From positions 84,491,816 through 84,555,815 of the forward strand of contig CM072801.1 in assembly GCA_037013495.1 (NCBI GenBank): DNA of 64,000 nucleotides. Direction: 5' to 3'. Positions 10,934 through 22,058 of this stretch are shown here, in pieces; positions within the stretch are counted from its first letter, which is position 1; every line of letters starts with the position of its first letter. The DNA is from Hippophae tibetana (Eukaryota > Streptophyta > Magnoliopsida > Rosales > Elaeagnaceae). A program made the translations under genes and the position numbers. The notes under the pieces are model-generated. The model saw nothing but the letters and a program-made list of their open reading frames with translations, did no database searches and had not been told where the DNA came from.

Positions 10934-13900
10934 ATGAAGCCCACTCATCCTCCAGGTTTTCATAATCAAGTCCCACAACAAGAGAGAAAGCCTTCATTGG
11001 AAGATATGTTTGCTCAATACATGGCTAAGAATGAGACTATTCTCCAGAATCAGGCAACATCTATTAGAAATCTCGAAGTTCAATTGGGTAAACTAGCCAC
11101 TGCTGTCAACAACCGCCCTCAAGGAGCTTTACCTAGTGATACCAAAGTCAATCCAAAAAGGGAAGGAAAAGAGCATTGTAAAGCAGTTACATTGAGAAGT
11201 GGAAAAGAGTTAGAAGAAATACACAAGCCCATTTCTCCGCCAACTCTTATTGTTAAAGCTATTGACCCAAAAAAACAAGAAAAAGCTAATGAGAGGGTCG
11301 AAGAGAATGAATTAACAGAGAATCCTTTAAAAAAACCATTTCTAGATAATCTCGATCCTTATAATCCACCAATTCCATTTCCTCAGCGCTTCCACAAGCA
11401 AAAGTTGGATAAACAGTTCTCCAAGTTTCTTGAAGTATTTAAGAAACTTCATATTAACATTCCTTTTGCTGATGCCTTGGAGCAAATGCCCAGTTATGTG
11501 AAATTTATGAAAGACATTCTGTCTAAAAAAAGAAGGTTAGGTGATTTTGAGACAGTTGCTCTCACAGAGGAGTGTAGTGCCATCCTTCAGAAGAAGCTAC
11601 CACCTAAGCTGAAAGATCCAGGAAGTTTTACCATTCCTTGTACTATTGGTGAAATTTTTTTTTGTAGAGCTCTGTGCGATTTGGGCGCAAGCATTAATTT
11701 AATGCCACTATCTATCTATCAGAGACTTGGATTAGGAGAAGCACAACCGACCACTGTGACTCTGCAACTTGCAGATAGGTCGTTGAAACACCCAAGAGGC
11801 ATTATAGAGGATGTGCTTGTCAAGGTTGACAAATTTATCTTTCCTACAGATTTCATAATTCTTGACATGGAGGAAGATAAAGAGATTCCTATTATTCTCG
11901 GGAGACCATTTTTAGCAATTGGTAGGACTTTGATTGATGTTCAAAAAGGAGAGCTCACCATGAGAGTTCAAGACCAAGAGGTAACTTTCAATGTCTATAA
12001 AGCTATGAAATTTCCAAGAGAATCTGATGATTGCCTCAAAGTTGACATGGTAAATGCTTTAGTTGAAAGCAATTTCAGGGAAAATTTGAGTACTGATGCT
12101 TTGGAACTTGCACTTGTGAATGACAATATTATTGATAACTTTGATTCTCTTGAATATCTCAAGTTACTTGAAGCATCTCCACAACTCTTTAGTCTTCAAG
12201 CTGGAAAAGAGGCATCACAAGTTGTAGCACCGTCTAAGTTTACCTATGTGAAGCAATCTATGGAACAAAAACCACTATTAGAGCTTAAACCATTGCCTAA
12301 TCATTTGAGGTATGCTTATTTGGGTGAAATGTCAACCATGCCTGTGATTATTTCAGCATCTCTAGATGAAGATCAAGAAAAGAAGTTGTTAAGAGTGTTG
12401 AGAAATTACAAGCTGGCATTAGGGTGGTCTATCTATGATATTAAAGGAATTAGCCCTTCACTATGCATGCACAAGATCTTGTTTGAGGAAGATTTCAAGC
12501 CTACTATTGAGCATCAACGTCGTCTGAATCCAATCATGAAAGAGGTAGTAAAAGATGAGATCATTAAATGGTTAGATACAGGTATTATCTATCCTATTTC
12601 AGATAGCTCTTGGGTCAGCCCAATTCATTGTGTTCGGAAGAAAGGAGGAATTACAGTGGAGGTTAATAGCAACAATGAGCTGATTCCCACAAGGAAAGTG
12701 ACGGGTTGGCGGGTATGCATGGATTATAGGAAGCTCAATAAGGCCACTCGAAAGGATCATTTTCCTCTTCCATTTATTGACCAAATGCTAGACAGATTGG
12801 CAGGACATTCTTTCTATTGTTTCTTGGATGGATATTCAGGATACAACCAAATTGCTATCGCACCTGAGGATCAAGAGAAGACCACTTTCACTTGTCCATA
12901 TGGAACTTTTGCCTTCCGAAGAATGCCGTTTGGACTTTACAATGCCCCAACCACTTTTCAAAGGTGTATGATGGCTATCTTCTCAAACATGGTGGAAATT
13001 TTCATTGAGATATTTATGGACGACTTCTCAGTGTTTGGAGATTCATTTGATATGTGCTTGCATAACCTTTCTTTGGTCTTACAAAAATGCGAAGAAACAA
13101 ACTTGGTTTTAAATTGGGAAAAGTGCCACTTCATGGTAGAAGAAGGTGTTGTTCTCGGCCATCTAATTTCGTCAAAGGGAATTGAAGTGGATAGGGCAAA
13201 GATTGAAACCATTGAGAAACTACCACCTCCAACCTCGGTGAAAGGAATTAGAAGTTTTCTTGGTCATGCAGGATTCTATAGGCGATTCATAAAGGATTTC
13301 TCCAAGATATCTAAGCCTCTTTGCAACCTTTTGGAGAAAGATACAAAATTCACATTTGACGCAGATTGTTTTGAAGCTTTCCGGGTTTTGAAAGAAAAGT
13401 TGATCACGGCTCCCATCATTATTGCACCAGATTGGAACCTACCTTTCGAGCTCATGTGTGATGCCAATGATTTTGCGGTAGGAGCTGTTTTAGGACAACG
13501 AAAAAAGAGAGTTTTCCATGCCATTTACTATGCCAGTAAAACTTTGGCCGAAGCTCAACTAAATTATGCTACCACTGAAAAAGAATTACTTGTTGTTGTA
13601 TATGCTTTTGAAAAGTTTCTTTCCTACCTAATCGGCACTAAGGTGACATTTTATACAGACCATTCTGCTATAAAATATCTTATGGCTAAGAAAGATGCAA
13701 AACCGAGATTGATTAGATGGATCCTTCTACTGCAAGAATTTGATTTGGAGATCAAGGATAAAAAGGGAACCGAAAATCAAGTGGCTGATCATCTATCAAG
13801 ATTGGAGAATAATAATGGAGCCGTAGACAAGACAATCATTGGTGAGACTTTTCCTGATGAGCGACTATTTTTCTTAGATCATAGAAGTGTGCCATGGTAC

Positions 13901-14200
13901 GCAGACTATGTTAATTATATCGTAAGCAATGTGCTCCCACCTGAAATGTCTTTCCAACAGAAGAAAAAATTCTTACACGATGTTAAGTACTATTTATGGG
14001 ATGAGCCTTACTTGTTTAAGCATTGTGCAGATCAAATTATCAGAAGGTGTGTCCCAAGGGAAGAAATTGAAAATATACTTAAACATTGTCATTCTTCAGC
14101 CTACGGAGGCCATTTTGGAAGAGAAAGAACAACAGCTAAGGTTCTTCAATCTGGTTTTTACTGGCCAAATCTGTTTAAAGATGCACATTTCTTTGTCTAA
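10934..14200 (+). CDS. pol: Pol polyprotein of element A: protease, RT, RNase H, N-terminal integrase
   Basis: 1088 codons, in frame with gag; the ATG is only the first Met after the gag stop. Residues 1-200 are the gag C-terminus/linker (IRNLEVQLGKLA). The protease active site CDLGASINLMPLS has its Asp at residue 249. The RT follows: WRVCMDYRKLNKATRKDHFP, then CFLDGYSGYNQI (catalytic Asp632) and FMDDFSVFGDSF (Asp696, Asp697). RNase H has Asp843, Glu884 and Asp909 (DANDFAVGA, TEKELL, YTDHSA). The integrase zinc-binding region begins near residue 1048 (HCHSSAYGGHFGR). All catalytic residues of protease, RT and RNase H are present. The frame ends at a TAA just before the CDRC half of the integrase HHCC zinc site; reading continues in the same frame after it. 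Confidence 0.93.
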   Translation: MKPTHPPGFHNQVPQQERKPSLEDMFAQYMAKNETILQNQATSIRNLEVQLGKLATAVNNRPQGALPSDTKVNPKREGKEHCKAVTLRSGKELEEIHKPISPPTLIVKAIDPKKQEKANERVEENELTENPLKKPFLDNLDPYNPPIPFPQRFHKQKLDKQFSKFLEVFKKLHINIPFADALEQMPSYVKFMKDILSKKRRLGDFETVALTEECSAILQKKLPPKLKDPGSFTIPCTIGEIFFCRALCDLGASINLMPLSIYQRLGLGEAQPTTVTLQLADRSLKHPRGIIEDVLVKVDKFIFPTDFIILDMEEDKEIPIILGRPFLAIGRTLIDVQKGELTMRVQDQEVTFNVYKAMKFPRESDDCLKVDMVNALVESNFRENLSTDALELALVNDNIIDNFDSLEYLKLLEASPQLFSLQAGKEASQVVAPSKFTYVKQSMEQKPLLELKPLPNHLRYAYLGEMSTMPVIISASLDEDQEKKLLRVLRNYKLALGWSIYDIKGISPSLCMHKILFEEDFKPTIEHQRRLNPIMKEVVKDEIIKWLDTGIIYPISDSSWVSPIHCVRKKGGITVEVNSNNELIPTRKVTGWRVCMDYRKLNKATRKDHFPLPFIDQMLDRLAGHSFYCFLDGYSGYNQIAIAPEDQEKTTFTCPYGTFAFRRMPFGLYNAPTTFQRCMMAIFSNMVEIFIEIFMDDFSVFGDSFDMCLHNLSLVLQKCEETNLVLNWEKCHFMVEEGVVLGHLISSKGIEVDRAKIETIEKLPPPTSVKGIRSFLGHAGFYRRFIKDFSKISKPLCNLLEKDTKFTFDADCFEAFRVLKEKLITAPIIIAPDWNLPFELMCDANDFAVGAVLGQRKKRVFHAIYYASKTLAEAQLNYATTEKELLVVVYAFEKFLSYLIGTKVTFYTDHSAIKYLMAKKDAKPRLIRWILLLQEFDLEIKDKKGTENQVADHLSRLENNNGAVDKTIIGETFPDERLFFLDHRSVPWYADYVNYIVSNVLPPEMSFQQKKKFLHDVKYYLWDEPYLFKHCADQIIRRCVPREEIENILKHCHSSAYGGHFGRERTTAKVLQSGFYWPNLFKDAHFFV

Positions 14201-15180
14201 CAATGTGATAGGTGCCAAAGAGTTGGTAACATTTCTAAGAAACACGAGATGCCTCTAAACAATATTCTTGAGGTAGAAATATTTGATGTCTGGGGAATTG
14301 ATTTCATGGGGCCGTTTGTCTCTTCTTACAAGAATCTCTACATTATGGTTGCTGTGGATTATGTTTCTAAGTGGGTAGAGGAAATTCCCTTGCCTACCAA
14401 TGATTCTAAAGTGGTGTTGAATTTTCTAAAGAAAAACATTTTACTCGTTTTGGCACCCCAAGGGCAATCATAAGCGATGGGGGAACTCATTTTTGTAACA
14501 AATCTTTTGAAACCCTCCTTGCTAAATATGGTGTCTCTCACAAGGTCGTAACTGCTTACCATCCTCAAACTAGTGGACAAGTGGAGATATCAAACAGAGA
14601 GGTGAAGAGGATCTTGGAGAAGACAGTAAATCCTTCAAGGAAGGATTGGTCTAAAAGGTTGGATGATGCACTCTGGGCATACCGAACAGCATATAAGATA
14701 CCCATTGGGATGTCCCCATATCGGTTAGTGTTTGGGAAAGCTTGTCATCTCCCGGTTGAATTAGAGCACCATGCGTATTGGGCTATCAAAAATTTAAATT
14801 TTGATTTAGGAGCCACTGGCGAAAAATGTCTCCTACAACTCAATGAGATGGACGAGATTCGTTTACACGCATATGAAAATGCCGAGATTTATAAGGAAAA
14901 AACGAAGAGGTGGCATGACAACAAAATCTTGCATCGACACTTTGAACCAGGACAGAAAGTACTCCTCTTCAACTCTCGTTTGAATTTCTTCTCAGGAAAA
15001 TTAAAATCTAAGTGGTCAGGGCCTTTCATTATTACCAAAGTACACCCATATGGGGCTGTTGAGATTAAAGGTGAAGAATCACAAAACAGTTTCCAAGTGA
15101 ACGGGAAAAGACTCAAATATTATTGGGGGGGTGACATTGATCGTCAAAAGTCCACCATTTTCTTATCTGATCCAACCTAA
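14201..15180 (+). pseudogene. Integrase core and C-terminus of element A (interrupted)
   Basis: It continues pol after the TAA at 14198-14200. The CDRCQ zinc half-site is followed by the catalytic core with the first Asp in GIDFMGPF. Loss of one T in the run at about 14439-14442 shifts the frame, and the old frame ends at 14473. The new frame carries the second Asp (ISDGGTHF, about 14478) and the Glu (SGQVEISN, about 14584). These make up the DDE triad. 14581-15180 (199 codons) is the C-terminal half. It includes [30 protein letters not shown] and the conserved [16 protein letters not shown]. It ends at a natural stop, with no chromodomain. With the three lesions of gag-pol this copy cannot make a full polyprotein. 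Confidence 0.9.
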
Positions 15181-15456
15181 AGCAAGGATAAAGGCAGTCA
15201 AGCTGATGACTCTAAATCAAGCGCTTCTTGGGAGGCAACCCATATGTTTTAATTTTTATTTATTTGTTTATTGTCTTTTAGAACATGTAGTAGTTGCATA
15301 TTTCTTCATGCTGTTATTTTTTTTATAGGTGCAAATCGAAGGAGGTAAAACAATTTTGGAATTCAATCTCACAAGTCAACTCACCATTCAGGGAAGTTTC
15401 TTTTAACACATCTCTTTTGTTCTTTAAATTTCCACACATTGGGGACAATGTGCATA

Positions 15457-15475
15457 TTAAGTTTGGGGGTGTTGA
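15457..15475 (+). other. Internal PPT-like tract, exact copy of the 3' PPT
   Basis: ttaagtttgggggtgttga, 19 bases, identical to 16621-16639, which spans the PPT and the first bases of the 3' LTR. It lies 1.16 kb upstream, shortly after integrase. Confidence 0.7.
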
Positions 15476-16620
15476 GATTAAACTTATTGGAAATATTGCT
15501 TGATGTTGTTGCTTGTCTAGTTTTGTTTGTTTGGTTGATCGAACATTAGAAGATATTTTGCGTTTAATGGTGATCTAATTTTTGTTATGTTATTTCTTCA
15601 TTTTAAGTAATACATAACTCCTTGAAAATTCAAATATTGTCTAAGCGATGAATAATTTTTACACATGTCTCATTTTTACAAGAATAAATATTTATGAGCA
15701 CTAGTCTTGATTTTTGAGTTGCCATGATAATTTAGAGAAGGTTTATGTGAGTATGGAATTCGATTGATATATGTGGTGTCACAGTTTTTTAGAATTTATT
15801 TGATTTTCTCTCGAGGCAAAATTATAGATAACATTTAACTAAGAAAATGATTTAGGCCATCTTTGGATCGTTTGAGCCTTTCTATCTACCTTCACAAGCT
15901 TTATCCATAGTACCCCCCCTTTTGAGCTTCAAAGTTCTATATATATTCTTATTTCATTTCAAAAGCCTATATATATATATATATATATATATGTGCAGAT
16001 ATATCTATTTTTCTCATCGAACTAACATTTGACGGTTGTTAGTAAATATTTAATGATATATCAGAAAAAAGAAGATACTGAAAAAAAAAATTCTGACAAG
16101 AAACAGAAAAGAAAAAAAAAGGGTTATTGTATATGATGTTAAATCCCAAATTGGGAAGTATCTGTTGTGATGATAGAAGATCTCTTGTTTCAATCCTAAA
16201 ATATTGTTTAGGAAAAATTGAGCTAAATATATCTTTTATCCTACCTTTACCTAAGCCATACATTACAAGCTTAATAAAGTCCTATTGATTTTTGGTTGTG
16301 TTTGTCTACATTAGTGGAGAGAGAAATGAAAAATAAACGTATGAGATTTATGATTTCATTAAAAGCGGTTTGATTTTATATTTGCATAAACTGATCGGGA
16401 TTGCATGTGATGAAATATGAAAAGACTTCACACACACTACAATTCATTGTGAAAATGGAATATATTTTTAAATTGATTTTGATACTTAGATAAAATTCTT
16501 TTATTTCTTTGAGTTATGTAATTTGGAATGACTAAAAGGAAATATTTTGGAAATTACTATTTTAAATGCAGTTATCTTTGTTTTATTTTTTTTTCTTTTT
16601 GCTCGAGGACTAGCAAAAAC

Positions 16621-16636
16621 TTAAGTTTGGGGGTGT
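16621..16636 (+). other. Polypurine tract of element A
   Basis: aagtttgggggtgt directly before the 3' LTR start at 16637, the position where plus-strand DNA synthesis is primed. Confidence 0.85.
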
Positions 16637-18658
16637 TGATAACTGTATTTTATATAGTTATTTTCACCTATTTTATTAATTATAATTTCTATGTTCTTAA
16701 TGATTTTAGTTAATTTTCGATGAATAAATTAGTATTGACTTTTTTTTATATTTTTTAATAAAAATTAAATAATTTGTATCGAAAACGTACTTAATTGCAA
16801 ATTTGTGTCCAAAAATATAATTTCAAATAAAAGAGTGTTTAATTGCAATTTATAAAAGTCGAAAATAGAATTTAAATTTAAATCGGGCTTAATTTTATTT
16901 ATTAAAAGTTTAAAAAATTAATTTAAATTAGAAAAGGGCTAAACTGTAATTAAAGAAAGTTGAAAATTTAATTTGAAATAAATTTGTGGGTCAAAATGCA
17001 ATTAAGAAAGTATATTTTTCTGCGCAGGTGAGAAGAACCATGCGCCATACCCACGCGCGAAACGTGGACCGTCCGATCAAAGAAGAAACAACTGAGATTC
17101 GTGCGTCCAGATCACACCCGACAAAATCGCGTGGGCATAGATTTTGTTTCACGCGACTCGGTGCCCGAGTGGGGCCCACTGGACGCGCAGACTGGCGTGC
17201 AGGGTGGGACCCACATGTCGGTTGCCCAGAATTTCCCCCAGGCGCATCGCTCACCGTTGGATCAGTTGAACGGTCTAGATTGAAGCACGTGGATCGAGTT
17301 TTTGCGCACCGAGCCAATCTTCGACAAAATCGCGTGCGTTGCGCTCCATCGTTTCTCCATGAGCCCGACCTGCCGGTCTAATGAAACGCTGACACGTGTC
17401 TCTGAATTGCTCATAGCCAATCACATGGCGACACGTGACATGCGTAGAATTTTTTTTTTTTAGAAACACGCAGAATTGTTTTCACGCGTGATGTTTTTTT
17501 ATTTCCCCCCATTTATTTGTGTCCCCCACTAATATAAAAAAATAATAAAAAAAGGAATAATTGAAAAGTGGGGGATATATGTTACGGAAATTTTCATTTG
17601 GACGCGTTTTTTTGGTTTTGTTTTAGTTTTTTTTGTAGAATTTTCTCTTCTTCGTTTTTCATTTTTTTGAGCAGAGAGTTCTCTCTCAAATTTTTCACGG
17701 ATTTTCCAGTTCTCTGATTTTCTTTAATTATTTCCTTTTAAGAAGTTTTCATTTTTCCTCTCTGCGTGTCTCTTTTACACGCAGAAAATTTTATTTTGAC
17801 ATTTTTATTGTGTATTATCTTAGGAAAATTACAGAGAAAGAGGTTGAAGAAGAAGAAGGAAATGGAAGAAATTATTTTTCATTGAGAAATCGTGAAAGAG
17901 TTTCTCCTAACTCATTTTCTTTTAATTTTTGTTTCTCTGCAATGTTTTATTTTTATGGTGTTGTAATTTTAATTTATGCTATGAACTAATCTATTTGTTC
18001 TAGGATTGCAGTGTTACGTAAATTATGAAACTTGAATTAATCATTTTTGAATGATTTGTGGAACTGTTTTAAGTTGTTTGTTTTACCTGCTTTAAATGCT
18101 TTTAATTATCGGAAGATTAGTTAACTGATATGTGGCACTTAAATAAACTTGAAAAAGGAATTTTTGTGTGTTGCTCGGGATAAAATAACGTATATACGTA
18201 AGGGATAGAAATATACTATTATTGTATGTGTAACTTTATGAGAACTCAGAACTTAATAAATCTGGTTGAAATTAATTCTCATAGGAATATAGTTAATCAT
18301 TTTAACTGGATGTGTCTGTATGGAGCTTGAAAGAGATATATGGATAAATTAGGAGTTCTTGGTTAATAACTTAAAACATGAGAGCATAAATCAAGAGAGA
18401 ATAAAATATTCAAGTGAATTAATTTGAGTAAACTGCAATCCTAGAATTTTCATAAAAAAATTTAAAAAGAAACAAAATTGTTGATTAAGTCAAACTGCAT
18501 AAAATTATTGATTGTTTGAATAAAATTAGGTTTAAATAATTTTAGTAATTAACAAGAGTTGGTAACATTTCTCTGTGGGAACGATAATTTATTTATCATA
18601 TTATTATTTGTGACCGTGTATAATTGCACGTTTTGTGTGTGTTGTAAAACACACAACA
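16637..18658 (+). repeat. 3' LTR of element A
   Basis: Aligns with the 5' LTR over its length (2,022 against 2,023 bases). The CpG-rich island (17020-17460), TATA-like box (17531) and hairpin (17762-17784) are kept. The end reads acacacaaca before the ccttc duplication. The extra aca compared with the 5' LTR looks like slippage in the ca-rich terminus. Confidence 0.93.
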
Positions 18659-18663
18659 CCTTC
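18659..18663. other. Target-site duplication of element A, right copy
   Basis: ccttc, identical to 7595-7599. Confidence 0.8.
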
Positions 18664-19450
18664 TACTTGCTAGGTACAAGCATTGACATCATGTCCTAAA
18701 ATACTTCACACACCATAGTGTTCTTTGTTTATTGTGGCATGTGTTGTAAGGAACGCAACTTGCTTGGTTAGTTAAGCAGGCTACATTTGAACTTCAATAT
18801 CAGAGTGTATTTCATAGACCCTAGCTCTCAAATAGATTGTAAGTCTCTAACGTAATTTTTTTCATCCATGGCTCATCTAGTAGTATTATCAACGATGAAC
18901 TAACATTTTTCTGTCAATCCATCATGGAAAAATTGTCTTGCTGTTGTAAAGGATAGCTATGATGGGCAAATTGAGTGAGAAAAATCCCATACTTCATGGA
19001 AAGGTTCTCCCTCCATCTGAGAGAAAGTTTCTATCTTAGCTCTCAACTCTTATGTTTATTGATAGGAATAGAACTTTCCCATAAATATTTTTGGAAATAT
19101 CCTCCTAGGTCATCAAGGAACTTGAAGCAAGTGACATTAGCCATGCCTTCGCCCTAACTTTAAGGGTGTAAGTGAAACATTGCATTCTGAGTTAATCCTC
19201 GGTGAGTATATTGAGGAAAAATCTTTGGATTGTGGAGTAAATGTCTCTAATGAAAGACAATGAGTCCTTATTAGTAAATCCAGAAAAAGCAAGTAACATG
19301 AAAAAATGAATGTTTCATAATTCATAATTCTGAGCTACCTTACCCAGTTGGATAGAGGTAGTTGTTGGGCCAATTACTAGTCTTGTAAACTCCTTCATTT
19401 TGCTTTCTCTTTGTGGCAGATTTTCCCCCTTAATTAAAAATTCAGGTAAA
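18664..19450 (-). pseudogene. gag remnant of element E
   Basis: The minus strand carries scattered gag signatures in several frames. A segment at about 18970-19040 corresponds to the 'F-x-E-A-W-x-R-F' region. It is followed by LTKQVAFLTTHATI near 18750 and a C-terminal NACT, which parallel KLTKQVALLTSKKAL..GANTC in element G (49830-49680). Many stops; non-functional. Element A is inserted immediately after this block. Confidence 0.6.
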
Positions 19451-20236
19451 AGGTCTAGTGGTTAGGTTTACAAATTTGTTCTACAAAAGACTATGGGACC
19501 TTAAGGTCCAACCTTCTTGATAGTCTATTGATTCTATGTATATTATTTTTATATGGTGTGAAAGAGTATCCTAAGGACCACTTAATTCACATAAACTTTT
19601 TAAAACATAAATTAAATTCACATGTTAAGTGTAAAAATAAAAATAAAAAGATAAAATAAATATATAAGTCTATAACACATTACATGTTTGTACACAAAAA
19701 TACTAAATACATAGAAATTAAAAGAATAAAATGATACAATGATACACATGTAGTAAAATAAAATAAATTGTATAAAGAAATAATTTATTACAAAAATATT
19801 TAAACATAAAGTAAAAGAAAATAAAATACTAAAAGAGTTAATAAATAAATAAAAGGAAAATTAAATTAAATTAAAATTTTAAAATAAAAGAAAAAAATAA
19901 TTATTTAAAAAAGAAATTTAAATAAAATTTAAATTTAAATTTTTTTATATAAATAAAATCTTAAATTTTCCCAATGTTTTAAGATTTTATTATTTAAATA
20001 AAATATTTAATTTTTTATTTTTGAAAATAAGAAAAATAATTTTAAAAACAAAACAAAATAAAAGAAAAGAAAGTTTAAAATTTATTTTTAATTTTTTGTT
20101 TTCAAAAATAAGAGAAAATTTAATATTTAAAATATCAAAAATTAATTAATAACCTAGATATATTAAAAAATTCCAATATTTATGAAAAATATATTTTTTA
20201 AGATTTTGATAATAAAAACTTTAAAAGCGTTATTCT
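19451..20236 (-). other. AT-rich leader of element E
   Basis: No gene. 19600-20230 is almost pure A/T low-complexity DNA lying between PBS and gag, as in elements C, F and G. Confidence 0.6.
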
Positions 20237-20254
20237 TCCCTAGGAATGGCACCA
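20237..20254 (-). other. Primer-binding site of element E (degenerate tRNA-Asp type)
   Basis: Minus strand tggtgccattcctaggga, following ..gcatta and the agttttt spacer. It matches the tRNA-Asp complement at about two thirds of positions. Confidence 0.65.
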
Positions 20255-20260
20255 AAAACT

Positions 20261-21694
20261 TAATGCGTAAAATTATTGCATACAAATTTTGTATGATTTA
20301 TAAATATCTCATAAGTATACAAATTACTTATAGAAAATAATAAGAATACTTCTAAGATCCGTCTAGAGAGGAATCATATGTTTTTTAAATTATTCAAAAA
20401 AATCTTTAAAATGAAAATAAAATCTAAATATTTTGTCACATAGTTTTACTAAAAATCTAAACTAATGATATAAAAATAAAGATAAGTTTAATAAATATTT
20501 AAGCCATTAAATATTTATCATATAGTGGAGAATTTATGAGTGACATTATCTAATTAATTATGCTTGAAATAGAACTTAACTCTAACTACCAAGCGATTAT
20601 ACCAACAAATGAAAGAACACTACTCTAAATTAGATATGATAATTAAACTTGAAAATCTAATTTTTAGATTTAAGTTTGTAATGAAAAATAATATATTTCT
20701 CTCTAACATTCTTAATATAAAATCTTGAATAAAAACAAAATCAATTCATTTTATAGAGATTTTTACCTATTTAATATTTCACAAGCATAAAAACATTATT
20801 ATTATATTATGATTACAAATAACAAGCTATGTTAAATTAATCACAGATAAATTAAATATAACATATAAGAATAAAATATAAAAATAGCTGTAAAGAATAA
20901 GAATCCTTATAGAACCTTGATGCTAATTTTGTTTCTAGAAAACCTCCAAACAGATTTTCATTTCTATTTATTGAATAAAAAAGCAAGAAATTTACAAAAA
21001 CATAGCTACTTCTTCTCCAAAGGAGAAAAACTTTAAAACTAAAAAATAAAATTAAAATTCTAGTGAGAGAAAGAGCTAAGAAACTTATTTCTTGAGGTCT
21101 GATTTGTATAATGGGGGAGAGAGGGTATTTATAGGTGAGAAAAAGGGTAAAAAAGTGGGAAAAAATAATGTAAAATTGATTAAAACACGTAATGGACGGA
21201 CGCTGACACTAACATTAACACAAGAACTGTCACGCGTGGGAATTCGGTGTGATGCGACGTGGCTGCATGCAGATGGGCGCAAATTCTATGAGAATGTGTG
21301 CATTGTACTGGTGGATACACACAGACTTTGGTGTGATATGGTTTGGTTGGGCACGTTTCTTGGCATGATGTGGCGTGGATGGGGGGTTGTACGTAGGATT
21401 TCAACCTTTTTGGCATTTTTGACAATTTTGACCCATTTTGTCCAATTTTTCCATCCTTTTGACTTTTTCTCATTTATTTTCTCAATATATTTGTGATGTA
21501 TTCCCTCCAATATTTTTCTTCAAGTTTTTAAGTTATTTTTTAAGCGAAAATACTTGAAAAATAATAAAAATACTAGTGATTCCAAAAAGACAAATTTATA
21601 TAAAAATATAATAAAATCATATAACTATAAATCATTGTAATTAATTAAAGTACATTAAATAATTGTAATTTTAGTGCTTTTTAAGCACTCATTA
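20261..21694 (-). repeat. 5' LTR of element E (C-like family)
   Basis: Begins taatgagtgcttaaaaagca (C family: tgatgagtgctcaaaaagca) and ends gcatta. TATA box ctataaata at 21126-21134 (minus strand), in the same position as in the C-family LTRs. A GC-richer segment (21185-21395) occupies the place of the C-family variable island. The TG..CA termini have decayed to TA..TA. Confidence 0.75.
21126..21134 (-). promoter_or_regulatory. TATA box of the element E LTR
   Basis: ctataaata on the minus strand within the conserved context cacctataaataccctc, shared with the C-family LTRs at 23979, 28243 and 44821. Confidence 0.5.
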
Positions 21695-22058
21695 CCTATG
21701 TTTGCATATACTTTGTTGAGTGCTTGAATCCTTTTGATAGGTCTGATATAAGATTGTATCTTAAGAGGTCTAGAATCAAAGTGAATTTAGGTTCTTAACA
21801 CTAGGTTTGGGGTAATTAATATTGATACATTTTGAGTAATGTGATATGGATTTGTGACATGTAGCTGATTTTCATGATCAACCTTGATTTTTGAGATTTT
21901 GGATGAACATATGCATGAGCCTTAATTATAAGCAAAAAAGAAATTAAGGCCTGAGAAATTTTATTATTTTATGTTTGTAGGTTTGATATTAGGATTGTTA
22001 CTTGTCATTTTAGTTTTTTTTTGCTTAAGGATTAACAAAATTTATGTTTGGGGAAATT
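21695..22058 (+). mobile_element. 3'-end region and PPT of element K
   Basis: Non-coding. The end reads gcttaaggattaacaaaa then tttatgtttggggaaatt, a PPT, directly before an LTR start. The preceding sequence corresponds to the 3' regions of elements G and A. The rest of K was lost at the junction with element E. Confidence 0.6.

Larger units (their letters stand above)
15181..16636 (+). other. Long non-coding 3' region of element A
   Basis: No convincing frame; env-like proteins reported in some Athila elements are not visible. Landmarks: gcgcttcttgggaggcaacc (15220-15239) just after pol; a strong 3'-splice-site-like run of T ending in ataggtgc (15315-15332); cattggggacaatg followed by a PPT-like tract (15437-15475); a (TA)n microsatellite (15967-15992); and the true PPT at 16621-16636. 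The first four have counterparts in elements H, C and G. Confidence 0.75.
7600..18658 (+). mobile_element. Element A: near-complete Athila-type Ty3/gypsy retrotransposon (11.06 kb)
   Basis: Structure: 5' LTR 7600-9622, PBS 9629-9646, gag 9839-10906, pol 10934-15180, long non-coding 3' region 15181-16636 with two identical PPT-like tracts, 3' LTR 16637-18658. A 5-base target duplication ccttc lies at 7595-7599 and 18659-18663. Domain order protease-RT-RNase H-integrase is that of Ty3/gypsy, and the integrase lacks a recognisable chromodomain. No env-like frame is visible after pol. Gag and pol share one frame, broken by two single-codon stops and one 1-base shift. The LTRs differ at scattered sites, mostly C/T and G/A changes in the CpG-rich part. 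Confidence 0.95.
18664..21694 (-). mobile_element. Element E: minus-strand Athila-type element with 5' LTR and gag
   Basis: Reading leftwards: LTR 21694-20261, PBS, AT-rich leader, gag, then interrupted by element A; it continues at 7559-7599. Pol and the 3' LTR are not found in the window. The LTR is C-like, but the gag is of the same kind as that of element G (49630-50540). Confidence 0.7.

Noticed and set aside
15486..16636. env-like gene in the 3' region of element A
   Set aside because: No frame above background length and no signal peptide or transmembrane pattern. The short frames at 16039-16263 and 16528-16713 are AT-rich chance frames.
18651..18658. Different 3' terminal bases in the two element A LTRs as sign of unusual integration
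   Set aside because: The extra aca in the 3' LTR sits in a cacaca run and is explained by slippage; the TSD ccttc is intact.
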